Of a stretch of 64,000 nt of DNA, positions 48,851 through 57,851 are shown piece by piece. Where the stretch lies: contig NZ_CP058557.1 of assembly GCF_018141165.1 (NCBI RefSeq), positions 310,001-374,000 of the forward strand. The letters are read 5' to 3'. The notes below the pieces were generated by a model that ran no database searches, was not told the DNA's origin, and saw only the letters and a list, made by a program, of their open reading frames with translations. The DNA is from Alkaliphilus sp. B6464. GTDB taxonomy: Bacteria > Bacillota > Clostridia > Peptostreptococcales > Natronincolaceae. Both the position numbers and the translations under genes were made by a program. Position 1 is the stretch's first letter; each line of letters starts with the position of its first letter.

Positions 48851-49156
48851 TTATTCCATTAAACTCATTGCTTGCTTTAATACTGCTTGGCCGTTCATTG
48901 TTCCATAACTTATACTTTCAATTACATCTACAGCAATTCCCTTTCCCTCTACATCATTTTTTATTTTGCTTAGAAGATATCTCACTTGAGGTCCTAGAAG
49001 AATTACGTCAATATTATCCAGACGTCTCTTCATTTCTGCCTCTGCAACTGCAAATACTTCAACCTCTATATTTTTTTCCTTAGCGCTTTTTTGTATTTTT
49101 GTACAAAGTAAGCTTGTTGACATCCCTCCAGAACAAATTAGCATTATGCGTTTCAC
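48851..49156 (-). CDS. celA: PTS lactose/cellobiose IIB protein
   Basis: 101 residues. The phosphorylated Cys is in the P-loop-like LICSGGMSTSLLC near the N-terminus; VDVILLGPQVRYLLS is conserved. I place the start at GTG 49156, five bases after GGGGGTGA; the frame also opens at a GTG inside that ribosome site. First gene of the sugar operon, directly after the sigma-54 promoter. Confidence 0.95.
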   Translation of the reverse strand: MKRIMLICSGGMSTSLLCTKIQKSAKEKNIEVEVFAVAEAEMKRRLDNIDVILLGPQVRYLLSKIKNDVEGKGIAVDVIESISYGTMNGQAVLKQAMSLME

Positions 49157-49233
49157 TACAATCACCCCCTTTTCTTAATTAAAATAATTAGATCAATTTA
49201 TATATTGTTTAAATATTTCTACATTTATATATG

Positions 49234-49249
49234 AGCAAATATCGTGCCA
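49234..49249 (-). promoter_or_regulatory. Sigma-54 (-24/-12) promoter of the PTS operon
   Basis: TGGCACGATATTTGCT on the minus strand is an essentially perfect RpoN site (TGGCACG, four bases, TTGCT), 80 bases ahead of the IIB start. It fits the adjacent activator with its GAYTGA loop. Confidence 0.92.
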
Positions 49250-49388
49250 TCTTATATAAACTTAATATTTTAAAATTTATTTTACTGGTAATGTTTGTTG
49301 CGTGTTCTGTAGATTACTAGTATTTATACCATTTTAAAAATCAAACTCTTAATTATATTTTCCTTTAAAATCACGTAGTGAGCATAAT

Positions 49389-49448
49389 AAAAGTGTGTAA
49401 AGATAGCTACACACTTACCCGCTATGTCTTTACACACTTTTACACACT
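49389..49448 (-). promoter_or_regulatory. Repeat cluster, likely enhancer site for the LevR-like activator
   Basis: Four copies of a GTGTGTAAAG-like word, two in each orientation, including the 15-bp palindrome arms AAAAGTGTGTAAAGA and TCTTTACACACTTTT. It lies 140-200 bases upstream of the sigma-54 promoter, the usual distance of upstream activator sites, and directly after the activator's stop codon, so the hairpin may also end that transcript. Confidence 0.7.
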
Positions 49449-49450
49449 AT

Positions 49451-52171
49451 TTAAATGCCTTCTTCCTTATGATTTTTCAATGTATTATTTTCTAAAAGCA
49501 TCCTACAAATATAGGCAATTTCATCTTCATTAAATTGAATATTATATTTTTCTTCAAAGTTTTTAAGACTTATTTTAGTATTTTCGAATTCTCTGCTATA
49601 TTTATTAATATAACTATCTAATTGTTCAAACTTAGTGCCATCTCTGCCTTGCAACAGATTATCCACCAAAAAGCTTATATGTAATACTAATCCTATCTTT
49701 ACATCATCTATAAGTTCAACATAAACGGCTTCTTCTAACATGTTAATTAGCCAAATTACATCTTTAACAATCTCTTCCCCGTCAATTTTTACTAAATGTT
49801 CTTTTAATGATTTTCCTATTTGTTTATATTTTTTATGCTGATCTATAATATTTTCCAGCCTATGTATACCATTATCACTAAAGATGTCTTGAACTGATAT
49901 AAATGGAATATACTTTGCCTTAATATCGACAGCCCCTATTATAGCTATAATATGATTTTTTTCTTGATAATATTTAATTCGACTCCAAAATTCATTTTTA
50001 TTTAATATATTTAAAGGAACAATATCAATATCTGAGTCTAATTCTATTTGTTGTTTTATTATGCTCTTTAGTTTTATAGCTGCCCCTTCCCCTGTAAAGC
50101 ACACTGTTATAATAATACTTTTCTTCTCTTCATTAAATATTTGTTTATCTTCTTTAGAATAAATTTTCATTTTAATACAAGATTGATAAATTTCTTCTAA
50201 ATCTCTGTCTAATATTGATTTTCTACAGGCTTCGATAACTATAGGAGTACTTACCATATCTATAGTTTTAACATTAATTCTTAATTCTTCACAAAGCATA
50301 TCTCCAAAGTTTGTAAGTGAACCCATATCAACTAATAATAATGTTCCTCTTCCACAATCTAATTCAAGAATCTCTTTTTTAACTATATCATACATGGCTG
50401 TAGGCTTAATATGTAGAGGCATATCTATACCCTTAACATGATTTGTGCCAACTAAACTATTAGCAACATTAGCCATACTACTAGCAGTAGTATCTCCATG
50501 CATAATTACTATAATAGCTACTTTTGTTTCTTCTTTTTCATCAAATTTATTAGAGTTAGACGCTAAAAACATGGCTAAGTATCCAATTTCGTCAAGAGGT
50601 GTTTCAATTTTAAAACTAATATCTATTAGTTTTGCAATTTCCATAGCCACTAAAAATTCCTTATCATAGTTAACCCTAATGAAATTCAGTTTGGGATTGT
50701 ATATTTTACTTCCTCTTTTTATACGTTCAATACTTCCCTGCAGATGTAGCGCAAGTCCAAAATAAATTTTTTCATCATATTTTCTATTTAAACGTTTTTC
50801 GGCTATATCAAATATTTCTTCTACCGCTTCAATAATATCAATATTTACAAGTTTGGATAGCTCCTCCTTTTTAAACTTTCTAGGTAAATTTCCAATATAT
50901 TTTTTGAAACGTGTCTCTATATCTATATTTAATATTTGATTAATCTCATTTTCTTCTATGCCTATTTCCTTTAGATTATTTAATTTTTTTTCTATTAGAT
51001 CATAGAACCCGTCATTTTCATTTACTAATATTAAGTCATCATATTTCCCGTTTTCTTTATAATAAAACTTTAATATATCTTCTTTATCATTTAAAATATC
51101 ATTAATTTCTTTCCGAAAATCATGTAAACTCAATAGTCCTTGCTTAACATATTGAGGTAAATCTGATTGTGTAATCATTATATAGTCTCTATCATAAGTT
51201 TTATAAGTTAAAAATGCCTTTGCACAAGTCAATTGAATATCACTTTTTAACTGACCTATATTATTAGGACAATCGTATAGCAAAAATGACATTAGCGCAC
51301 TCTTATTAACATATATATTTTTGTCTAACCGATGAGATTCTTCCTTGATAAAAGTTTCTATTAGTTGGTATCTCTCTTTTCGATTTCTATTATTTAAACT
51401 AGGTAAGGTTATAGTCATAGGTATTCTTCTCATAAAAGTCTTTAACAGATAGGACTGCGGTATTTCTGTAGTAGCTGCTATAATCCGCACTTTTACCTTG
51501 ACTAATTTATCCGCTTCTCCTAATGGTCTAAACCAGCCCTTATCTATATAGGTAAATAACATCTCCTGCCCCTGTGGAGAAAGCCGATGTACCTCATCTA
51601 AAAATAGGATCCCACAGTCTGCTTTTTTAAGTAATCCTTCGCGATTTTGTTCTGCACCTGTATAAGCACCTTTTTTTACACCAAAAATCTGTGCACTCAA
51701 TAACTGGGGATTCTCTGCATAATCGGCACAGTTAAACTGTATAAAAGGAGCGTCTTTTGAAATTACTTTAGATTCTAAAGCAAATCTATACATTGATTCC
51801 GCAAACATAGATTTACCGACACCAGTTTCGCCTAATAACAGCGTATGCAAACCATAAGGAGGGTATAAAATTGCTGCCTTAGCCTGTTGAATAGGAATTT
51901 GCAAGCTCATATTAGAGCCAATCATTTTATCAAATTTCATTCTTCCCTTAACTAATTTATTCTCATTATCTATCTGTACTTTTTTAAAATATAATACAGG
52001 TCTTCCGTCTATTTTTTCAATCAGATTTTCCCGATACAAAGTATTTAAATAACGGCTAATATTAGCTCTATTCATATTTAAGCTATTACTAATCTCTTCA
52101 GCCGCTATTCCTCTATTAAATTTTTCTTCCATAGTTATTAGAGTTTGGTAGACTTTTTCTATCTGCTTCAT
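49451..52171 (-). CDS. LevR/CelR-type sigma-54 activator with PRD and PTS domains
   Basis: 906 residues. N-terminal winged helix (about 1-65), AAA+ domain (about 95-330: Walker A GETGVGKS, GAYTGA sigma-54 loop, LFLDEVHRL), PRD1 (about 455-560, GLALHLQGSIERI), an EIIA-Man-like domain (VAIIVIMHGDTTASSMANV with the phosphorylatable His), an EIIB-like segment (TVCFTGEGAA), and PRD2 near the C-terminus (VGLVLHISFLVD). In PRD1 the second expected His is replaced (YLAMFLAS). Such proteins activate PTS operons with RpoN and sense sugar flux by phosphorylation. It lies directly upstream of the sigma-54-controlled operon. Confidence 0.94.
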   Translation of the reverse strand: MKQIEKVYQTLITMEEKFNRGIAAEEISNSLNMNRANISRYLNTLYRENLIEKIDGRPVLYFKKVQIDNENKLVKGRMKFDKMIGSNMSLQIPIQQAKAAILYPPYGLHTLLLGETGVGKSMFAESMYRFALESKVISKDAPFIQFNCADYAENPQLLSAQIFGVKKGAYTGAEQNREGLLKKADCGILFLDEVHRLSPQGQEMLFTYIDKGWFRPLGEADKLVKVKVRIIAATTEIPQSYLLKTFMRRIPMTITLPSLNNRNRKERYQLIETFIKEESHRLDKNIYVNKSALMSFLLYDCPNNIGQLKSDIQLTCAKAFLTYKTYDRDYIMITQSDLPQYVKQGLLSLHDFRKEINDILNDKEDILKFYYKENGKYDDLILVNENDGFYDLIEKKLNNLKEIGIEENEINQILNIDIETRFKKYIGNLPRKFKKEELSKLVNIDIIEAVEEIFDIAEKRLNRKYDEKIYFGLALHLQGSIERIKRGSKIYNPKLNFIRVNYDKEFLVAMEIAKLIDISFKIETPLDEIGYLAMFLASNSNKFDEKEETKVAIIVIMHGDTTASSMANVANSLVGTNHVKGIDMPLHIKPTAMYDIVKKEILELDCGRGTLLLVDMGSLTNFGDMLCEELRINVKTIDMVSTPIVIEACRKSILDRDLEEIYQSCIKMKIYSKEDKQIFNEEKKSIIITVCFTGEGAAIKLKSIIKQQIELDSDIDIVPLNILNKNEFWSRIKYYQEKNHIIAIIGAVDIKAKYIPFISVQDIFSDNGIHRLENIIDQHKKYKQIGKSLKEHLVKIDGEEIVKDVIWLINMLEEAVYVELIDDVKIGLVLHISFLVDNLLQGRDGTKFEQLDSYINKYSREFENTKISLKNFEEKYNIQFNEDEIAYICRMLLENNTLKNHKEEGI

Positions 52172-52295
52172 AAAATCACCTCGCCATCCGGTATTTTATT
52201 CTTTTATTGTAATATTCTGTATCTATATCATTACTTCCTGCCTTACCCTATAAATAAAAAATTCCTCAATAGCCAAGAAATTTATAATTTCTTAG

Positions 52296-52330
52296 ACAAA
52301 TAAAATAGAGCTGAATATTCAGCTCTATTT
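52296..52330 (-). terminator. Terminator of the phosphodiester glycosidase gene
   Basis: AAATAGAGCTGAA and TTCAGCTCTATTT form a 13-bp perfect stem with a two-base core, followed by TATTTGTC on the minus strand. Confidence 0.8.
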
Positions 52331-52337
52331 ATATTGT

Positions 52338-55160
52338 TTATTCAAATAAGGATTTAATTTGATACGTTACTTCCTTATCATTAATATTAAATTCTATATA
52401 TTTAAAGGTTTCCTGTTGGTTTTTTGAAGCATTACTATTGTAAACACCAGTTGAAATATATCTTACACCATTAATTACATCCACAGAAAGGCTTTGTCCT
52501 TCATAAAGAACAAATACTTGTTTTCCCTTTTTAGATAGGTCTGTTAACGTATCCATTAATAAATCTGCTTCTAATTTGTCAGTAAAACCGCCGTTACCAA
52601 ATATAGGTTTAGACATCACTATAAAAACATTCTTCTTAGTAGTGTTATTTACTAGATTTTGTAACCAAGGCCACTGATCAAAATTAGTTTGTCTTAGACC
52701 ATCTTTTAGATTATCCAATTGAATAATTAAACTATCTCCTTGCTCTGTAGATCCATACCCTGATTTTGCAGAAACTATTTGTTTTTTAATATTGCTACTT
52801 AATCTTGAATCTACATTTCCAGTAAATAGTGATAGCTCATGTTTATTATTTATTAGGCTACTAATTTGATTTCCAACAATCCTATCTAATAATGTATAGT
52901 CTTTAAACTGGATTCCACTATATGCAAATAGCTTACTACCTTCTATCTCATAAGGTTTGTTAAGTTTATCTGTAATAACAGTAGCTTCTGAGGATTCCTT
53001 TGAAGGTGATGCGATACTATATGAAGCCTCTAAACCATCAAATAAAATTTGACCTGCTATCTTTTGCGTTGCATCAGTTTCAACAACATAAAGTCTTTCA
53101 AACTTAATTGGGTAAACCATATTTGTCGGTAGAGGGGCTGTAAGGTACTTCCATCCTGTCCAATCTATATTCTTTTTAAAGTCGATTACATATTCTGCAC
53201 CACTTGCATCTTTAACCTTTCCCCTTATCCAATGAGTAGCAGGATTAGTTGCATGTGCCCATACACCTATACTATTGGCCGGAGTAGAAATTACCGTTTT
53301 ATTACTATCAAAGGTAATATAGGCTGCTCTTGTTTCATCAGTTTGAGTAAAATCATATTGTAGTTTTAATGATGATTTTCCTTCTTTAGCATTAGAATCT
53401 AAGGCTACAGATCCTACTACAGATTGTGGATAACCAACAAAATCTGTATTTAAAGTTTCAAAGTTATTTATCATTGAAGTATTTGAACCTACTACCACAT
53501 TTACAGTAGCTACCTTATTACCAAAACTAGCTTCTAATTTTGTGGTACCACTCTTACTGCCTGCCACATAAATTCCATTAGTAAATGCTCCAAGACCTTG
53601 AACATCTTTCCAATTAATGTCCTTAGAATTTATTTTGGTTCTATATCCTTCTGTATCTACGCCAATCACTTCAAAGCCTGTACTATGTCCATAGTTTAAA
53701 CGTACTGTTTCAGGAGCAATTTCCATATGTGATAACTCACCTAAAACATCTAAAGTCACTTCAGAAGTGCCACCTAAATATTCAACTCCTATTACTGTTT
53801 TTCCTTGCTTACTTGGAGTAAAATACATACCATCAAATGTTCCTTCTCCAGACTTTACAGAAAGATTAACATTAGAATAATCTACATTTAATGGATTATA
53901 GTTTTTATCAAAAGCCTTTACATCTATTTTACGAGAAGCACCTACAAAGCTTTTATTGTTATCAAGTTCTGCCTTTATTCCTCGTAAACTTTCAACCGGC
54001 GCAGTAGAGATTACCGCAATTCCGTTAGCAATTCTTCTTTCAGAACCCTCAGAAAGATGGTTAACAACCTTTGAATCGAATTCACCTTGACCTCTTGTTA
54101 CCATGGTAGTCGATCCACCACCATCCATTAAAATTGCTTCATAGCTTCCTAGTTCTATTAAATAATTAGCCAACTCTTTACCATCTACGCCTTTATATGA
54201 TGAATGACGACCATCTATTGTTACAAAAATAATTTGACTACGATCCTTTGTAATACCTATAGCTGTCCTTTGCGCATCTCCAGAAACAGTTTGAGTAAAA
54301 GTTGCGACTTGTCCATTTTTAACTAAAACTGTACCCCCACCCATAGCAAGCTTAATATTTTCTATGTCAGGATTTATATCTTTATGTATGGTTAGTTTAT
54401 CTCCAACTTTTACACTTCCAAGTAATTTATCTGATTGAGCCCAAGGAGATTTTCCTTTAGCAGCTAATAATATATATCCATTTTCAGGTATTTGTACTGC
54501 TGGCTGCTTCTGTCGTATCTCTGTAACAACATCATCTATTACAACCACTTCTACCATATCTTGTAAATTAGTATTATACCCTGGCGAGTGAGTTCCCCAG
54601 TTTTTATCAATTAGCATAATATACTGGTACTCATCTGTATATTTGTTAATCGTTGAAATTGGTATATTCACACCACTGCTTGTAGTTGCATATATTTGAT
54701 GTTTCCAATAATCTGCGAAGGCTTGTCCGTTATTATTAATAAAAAAAGTAGCATAGTCGTGTACTGTAATGGGACTACTTATCATTTCACCATCTTTAAC
54801 TATTGCACCTAATGGAGAATCTGGATTTAACATGTAGAAAAAGTCCCCATTAATTGCTGCCACAACATCTTCCTTGTTTTTTACCATAGTAGATAGTGTC
54901 TCTTTAGTGGATAGTCCCTTAGAACTTGTTAATACATCTAATTCTGTATTATTGTTGTTTAAATCAATATATACTGCATTTAAATTTAACCACCCATTTT
55001 TAGTGAAACGAAGAATATTTTTATATGTAACTCCACTAGAAATAATCTCGTCTTCTACTTTTTCATATACAATTTGATTCGCAAAACTTGTAGTAGCAAA
55101 GCCTGTTACCATCATTGCTGACAAACCTATTGCTATAGCAGCTTTTCTAAATTTAATCAT
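52338..55160 (-). CDS. Secreted phosphodiester-glycosidase (NAGPA) domain protein, multidomain
   Basis: 940 residues. A signal peptide (about 1-27, cleavage near SFA-NQ), then a phosphodiester glycosidase/NAGPA domain to about residue 390: VVAAINGDFFYML, AMGGGTVLVKNG, QRTAIGITKDRS, AILMDGGGSTTMV, RRIANGIAV. Two Big-like segments (about 395-560) and a beta-sandwich, carbohydrate-binding-like region (about 565-715) follow. The last 200 residues resemble a metallophosphoesterase fold with its metal ligands missing (VFIVMSKPIFG, QVFVLYEGQSL). It probably acts on cell-surface glycan phosphodiesters. AGGAGG precedes the ATG. Single gene unit. Confidence 0.82.
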   Translation of the reverse strand: MIKFRKAAIAIGLSAMMVTGFATTSFANQIVYEKVEDEIISSGVTYKNILRFTKNGWLNLNAVYIDLNNNNTELDVLTSSKGLSTKETLSTMVKNKEDVVAAINGDFFYMLNPDSPLGAIVKDGEMISSPITVHDYATFFINNNGQAFADYWKHQIYATTSSGVNIPISTINKYTDEYQYIMLIDKNWGTHSPGYNTNLQDMVEVVVIDDVVTEIRQKQPAVQIPENGYILLAAKGKSPWAQSDKLLGSVKVGDKLTIHKDINPDIENIKLAMGGGTVLVKNGQVATFTQTVSGDAQRTAIGITKDRSQIIFVTIDGRHSSYKGVDGKELANYLIELGSYEAILMDGGGSTTMVTRGQGEFDSKVVNHLSEGSERRIANGIAVISTAPVESLRGIKAELDNNKSFVGASRKIDVKAFDKNYNPLNVDYSNVNLSVKSGEGTFDGMYFTPSKQGKTVIGVEYLGGTSEVTLDVLGELSHMEIAPETVRLNYGHSTGFEVIGVDTEGYRTKINSKDINWKDVQGLGAFTNGIYVAGSKSGTTKLEASFGNKVATVNVVVGSNTSMINNFETLNTDFVGYPQSVVGSVALDSNAKEGKSSLKLQYDFTQTDETRAAYITFDSNKTVISTPANSIGVWAHATNPATHWIRGKVKDASGAEYVIDFKKNIDWTGWKYLTAPLPTNMVYPIKFERLYVVETDATQKIAGQILFDGLEASYSIASPSKESSEATVITDKLNKPYEIEGSKLFAYSGIQFKDYTLLDRIVGNQISSLINNKHELSLFTGNVDSRLSSNIKKQIVSAKSGYGSTEQGDSLIIQLDNLKDGLRQTNFDQWPWLQNLVNNTTKKNVFIVMSKPIFGNGGFTDKLEADLLMDTLTDLSKKGKQVFVLYEGQSLSVDVINGVRYISTGVYNSNASKNQQETFKYIEFNINDKEVTYQIKSLFE

Positions 55161-55278
55161 CTCTAATCCTCCTAGTACAATTTATTGCTCTATTTCTATT
55201 ATATATTAACTTACCTGCAAATAGATTACAGTTACATTACAAAATTAGGATGTTGTTTCTTAGAAAAAACTCTACAAC

Positions 55279-55311
55279 AAAAGAGTAGAAGATTTACCTT
55301 CTACTCTTTTT
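55279..55311 (-). terminator. Terminator of the PrcB-domain gene
   Basis: AAAAGAGTAGAAG and CTTCTACTCTTTT form a 13-bp stem; T-rich sequence follows. It overlaps the last codons of the gene. Confidence 0.8.
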
Positions 55312-55780
55312 GCTTTATTTCTAAATCAATTTTTGTTGGCAATTCCTCGAGCTCTGTCTTTGCTACTACATAAGGATGTGTCATAGACTGTGTAACAAGG
55401 TCATCAGGGTTAGGATCTTTAAATACAGCATGAACAACTAATCTTGTATCATTCTCTTCTTTAACTAATTCTATCCTCTCGATGTCTACATCATACCCAG
55501 CTGTTAACTTCTCTCCCCTAGTTACTATTACATAGATTTGATCATCCACTTTAGCTGCCAAAGCCCTTTCTAACATCTTGTATCTTGGTAATATCTCGTG
55601 AATCTTCTCAGGAATTTGCTCTTTATCTAATACCATATAACCCACCCCATTATCTCCCTTAGACATTAATTTAGGAATAAACTTAACTAGAACTGTGGCC
55701 ACTACAATAATTAAGATCATAGTAATTAATAATTTCCAGTTTACATTCGGTAGCTTTGGCATCTTTCCTTTATAACCCAC
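55301..55780 (-). CDS. Membrane-anchored PrcB C-terminal domain protein
   Basis: 159 residues. One hydrophobic helix (about 16-37) after a basic N-terminus, then a beta-rich domain with IYVIVTRGEKLTAGYDVDIE and TQSMTHPYVVAKTE, the pattern of the PrcB C-terminal domain that stabilises a spirochaete surface protease complex. No catalytic motif. It lies alone between the glycosidase and transketolase genes. The role here is unknown. Confidence 0.75.
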   Translation of the reverse strand: MGYKGKMPKLPNVNWKLLITMILIIVVATVLVKFIPKLMSKGDNGVGYMVLDKEQIPEKIHEILPRYKMLERALAAKVDDQIYVIVTRGEKLTAGYDVDIERIELVKEENDTRLVVHAVFKDPNPDDLVTQSMTHPYVVAKTELEELPTKIDLEIKQKE

Positions 55781-55923
55781 ATTTCTCCCCCCTTTTTACC
55801 ATTACATAATTCCTATGGAATAAAAACCCCATTAAATTAAGTATCGCTTTATAACTATTTGTATTCAAGGTAGGACAGAAATATTCAATTGTACAAGTTT
55901 ATAATTAAAATTAATTTAATTCC

Positions 55924-55971
55924 TTAAAGCAGAAAAGAGACTAGATATATCTAATCTCTTTTCTGCTTTAA
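55924..55971. terminator. 48-bp near-perfect palindrome after transketolase
   Basis: TTAAAGCAGAAAAGAGA and TCTCTTTTCTGCTTTAA flank a TAGATATATCTA core; only one pair mismatches. It starts eight bases past the transketolase C-part stop and probably terminates it, although the T run is stronger on the plus strand. Confidence 0.6.
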
Positions 55972-55978
55972 TTTTTTA

Positions 55979-56920
55979 TTATTTTTTCTTTACTATATCA
56001 ACTACAGCATCTATTATATTATCTTTTGTTAGTCCATATTTTTTCATAAGATCAGCTGGCTTTCCAGACTCACCAAATGTATCCTTTGTACCAACACGTT
56101 TTAATAGTACTGGACAACTTTCACTAATTACTTCAGCCACAGCAGACCCTAATCCACCAATGATGTTATGCTCTTCAGCTGTTACTATAGCTCCAGTTTC
56201 CTTAGCGGCTTTAATAACAATTTCATTATCTAAAGGCTTAATTGTATGAATATTAATTACTCTCGCATTAATTCCTTTTGTTTCTAATTCTTTAGCAGCC
56301 TCTATAGCCTCACTAACCATTAACCCCGTTGCTATTATAGTTACATCAGTACCTTCTTTTAGTGTTACACCCTCACCTATTTTAAACTCATAAGATGATT
56401 CATCATTAATAGTAGGTACAGCTAATCTTCCTAATCTAACATATACTGGTCCTTCCATCTTAGAAATTGCATGAATAGCAGCCTTTGTTTCTACTCCATC
56501 TGCTGGTACAATTACGGTCATATTAGGAATGGTTCTCATACAAGAAATATCCTCTAGTGCTTGATGAGAAGCTCCATCCTCTCCCACTGTTATACCTGAA
56601 TGAGTTGCACAAATTTTTACATTTAACTTTGGATAACCTACAGAGTTTCTAATAACTTCAAATGCGCGGCCAGTAGCAAACATTGCAAAGGTACTAGCAA
56701 AAGGAATTTTACCTGCTGCAGCCAATCCAGCAGCAGTTCCTATAAGATTTTGTTCTGCAATTCCAACATTAATAAATCTATTAGGAAACTCTTGCCCAAA
56801 ACCATGGGTTTTAGTTGATTTAGAAAGGTCTGCGTCCAATACAACAACATTTTCATTGTCTTTTCCGATCTCTATTAAAGCTTCACCGTAAGCATCACGA
56901 GTAGCAATCATTTTAGTCAT
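55979..56920 (-). CDS. Transketolase, C-terminal subunit
   Basis: 313 residues covering the pyrimidine-binding and C-terminal domains: DADLSKSTKT, RFINVGIAEQNLIGTAAGLA (with the Glu that activates thiamine), FASTFAMFATGRAFE, THSGITVGEDGASHQ, and the C-domain TAEEHNIIGGLGSAV. It works with the N-terminal subunit encoded upstream; the stop and start overlap in TAATG. Split transketolases are frequent in clostridia and archaea. They move two-carbon units in the pentose phosphate pathway. Confidence 0.95.
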   Translation of the reverse strand: MTKMIATRDAYGEALIEIGKDNENVVVLDADLSKSTKTHGFGQEFPNRFINVGIAEQNLIGTAAGLAAAGKIPFASTFAMFATGRAFEVIRNSVGYPKLNVKICATHSGITVGEDGASHQALEDISCMRTIPNMTVIVPADGVETKAAIHAISKMEGPVYVRLGRLAVPTINDESSYEFKIGEGVTLKEGTDVTIIATGLMVSEAIEAAKELETKGINARVINIHTIKPLDNEIVIKAAKETGAIVTAEEHNIIGGLGSAVAEVISESCPVLLKRVGTKDTFGESGKPADLMKKYGLTKDNIIDAVVDIVKKK

Positions 56921-57744
56921 TATATTTCACCTCCAAGTTCCTTTAAAGCCTGTGCTTTCTGATCTTCTTTAGGAGCATTTCCATGCCATTCTGCCTTATC
57001 TTCCATAAATGAAACTCCCTTACCTTTTATTGTTTTAGCTACAATAACCGTTGGAGCATCTTTTATTTCCTTAGCCTTTGCAATAGATTCAATTATCTCT
57101 TCAATGCAATGTCCATCCATCTCCATAACATTCCATCCAAAAGCCTTAAACTTATCAGTAACAGGATTAACTGAAAGAACTTCATCAGTTTTTCCATCTA
57201 TTTGAAGACCATTGTAGTCTATAATTGCAGTTAAATTATCTAGCTTATAGTGAGCCGCTAGCATAGCTGCTTCCCAAACAAGTCCTTCTTGAAGCTCTCC
57301 ATCTCCTAGAAGCGTATATACTCTATAATCTTTTTTATCTATTTTCGCAGCTATTGCCATACCACATGATGCTGAGAAGCCTTGGCCTAATGAGCCTGTA
57401 GACATATCAACTCCCGGTGTTCCCTTCATATCAGGGTGACCTTGAAGCATAGCATCTATTTTTCTAAGCTTCATTAGTTCTTCCTTAGGAAAAAATCCTT
57501 TCTTTGCTAATGTAGCATAAAGCACTGGTGCAGCATGCCCCTTAGATAGTACAAAACGGTCCCTATCTTCCCATTTTGAATTATTAGGATCAACCTTCAT
57601 CTCATTAAAATATAATACGGTTAAAATATCTGTTGCTGAAAGAGATCCTCCTGGATGCCCTGAGCCTGACTCTGTAAGCATTTCAATGATATCTTTTCTA
57701 ATATCATTAGCTATTTGCTTCAGTTCTTGTATACTTTTGCCCAA
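56920..57744 (-). CDS. Transketolase, N-terminal subunit
   Basis: 274 residues with the thiamine diphosphate-binding part: SGSGHPGGSLSATDIL, DRFVLSKGHAAPVLYA, LGQGFSASCGMAIAAK, and the TPP motif LLGDGELQEGLVWEAAMLA ending near YNGLQID. Start TTG 57744 with GGAGGAGAG upstream. Forms one enzyme with the C-terminal subunit that follows. Confidence 0.95.
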   Translation of the reverse strand: MGKSIQELKQIANDIRKDIIEMLTESGSGHPGGSLSATDILTVLYFNEMKVDPNNSKWEDRDRFVLSKGHAAPVLYATLAKKGFFPKEELMKLRKIDAMLQGHPDMKGTPGVDMSTGSLGQGFSASCGMAIAAKIDKKDYRVYTLLGDGELQEGLVWEAAMLAAHYKLDNLTAIIDYNGLQIDGKTDEVLSVNPVTDKFKAFGWNVMEMDGHCIEEIIESIAKAKEIKDAPTVIVAKTIKGKGVSFMEDKAEWHGNAPKEDQKAQALKELGGEI

Positions 57745-57780
57745 ATTACTCTCCTCCTACTTTTTTATTCTTTATTTTGA

Positions 57781-57817
57781 GCACTTGAAATTCTAAGCAA
57801 AGCTTAGAATTGAGTGC
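57781..57817. repeat. Two-part hairpin between YitT and transketolase genes
   Basis: GCACT...AATTCTAAGC and GCTTAGAATT...AGTGC pair around AAA. There is no T run on either side. It stands between the YitT stop and the transketolase start and may be an incomplete terminator or an mRNA structure. Confidence 0.5.
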
Positions 57818-57851
57818 GATATAAAGTTTGTGAAGTGCTAACAAACAAATT

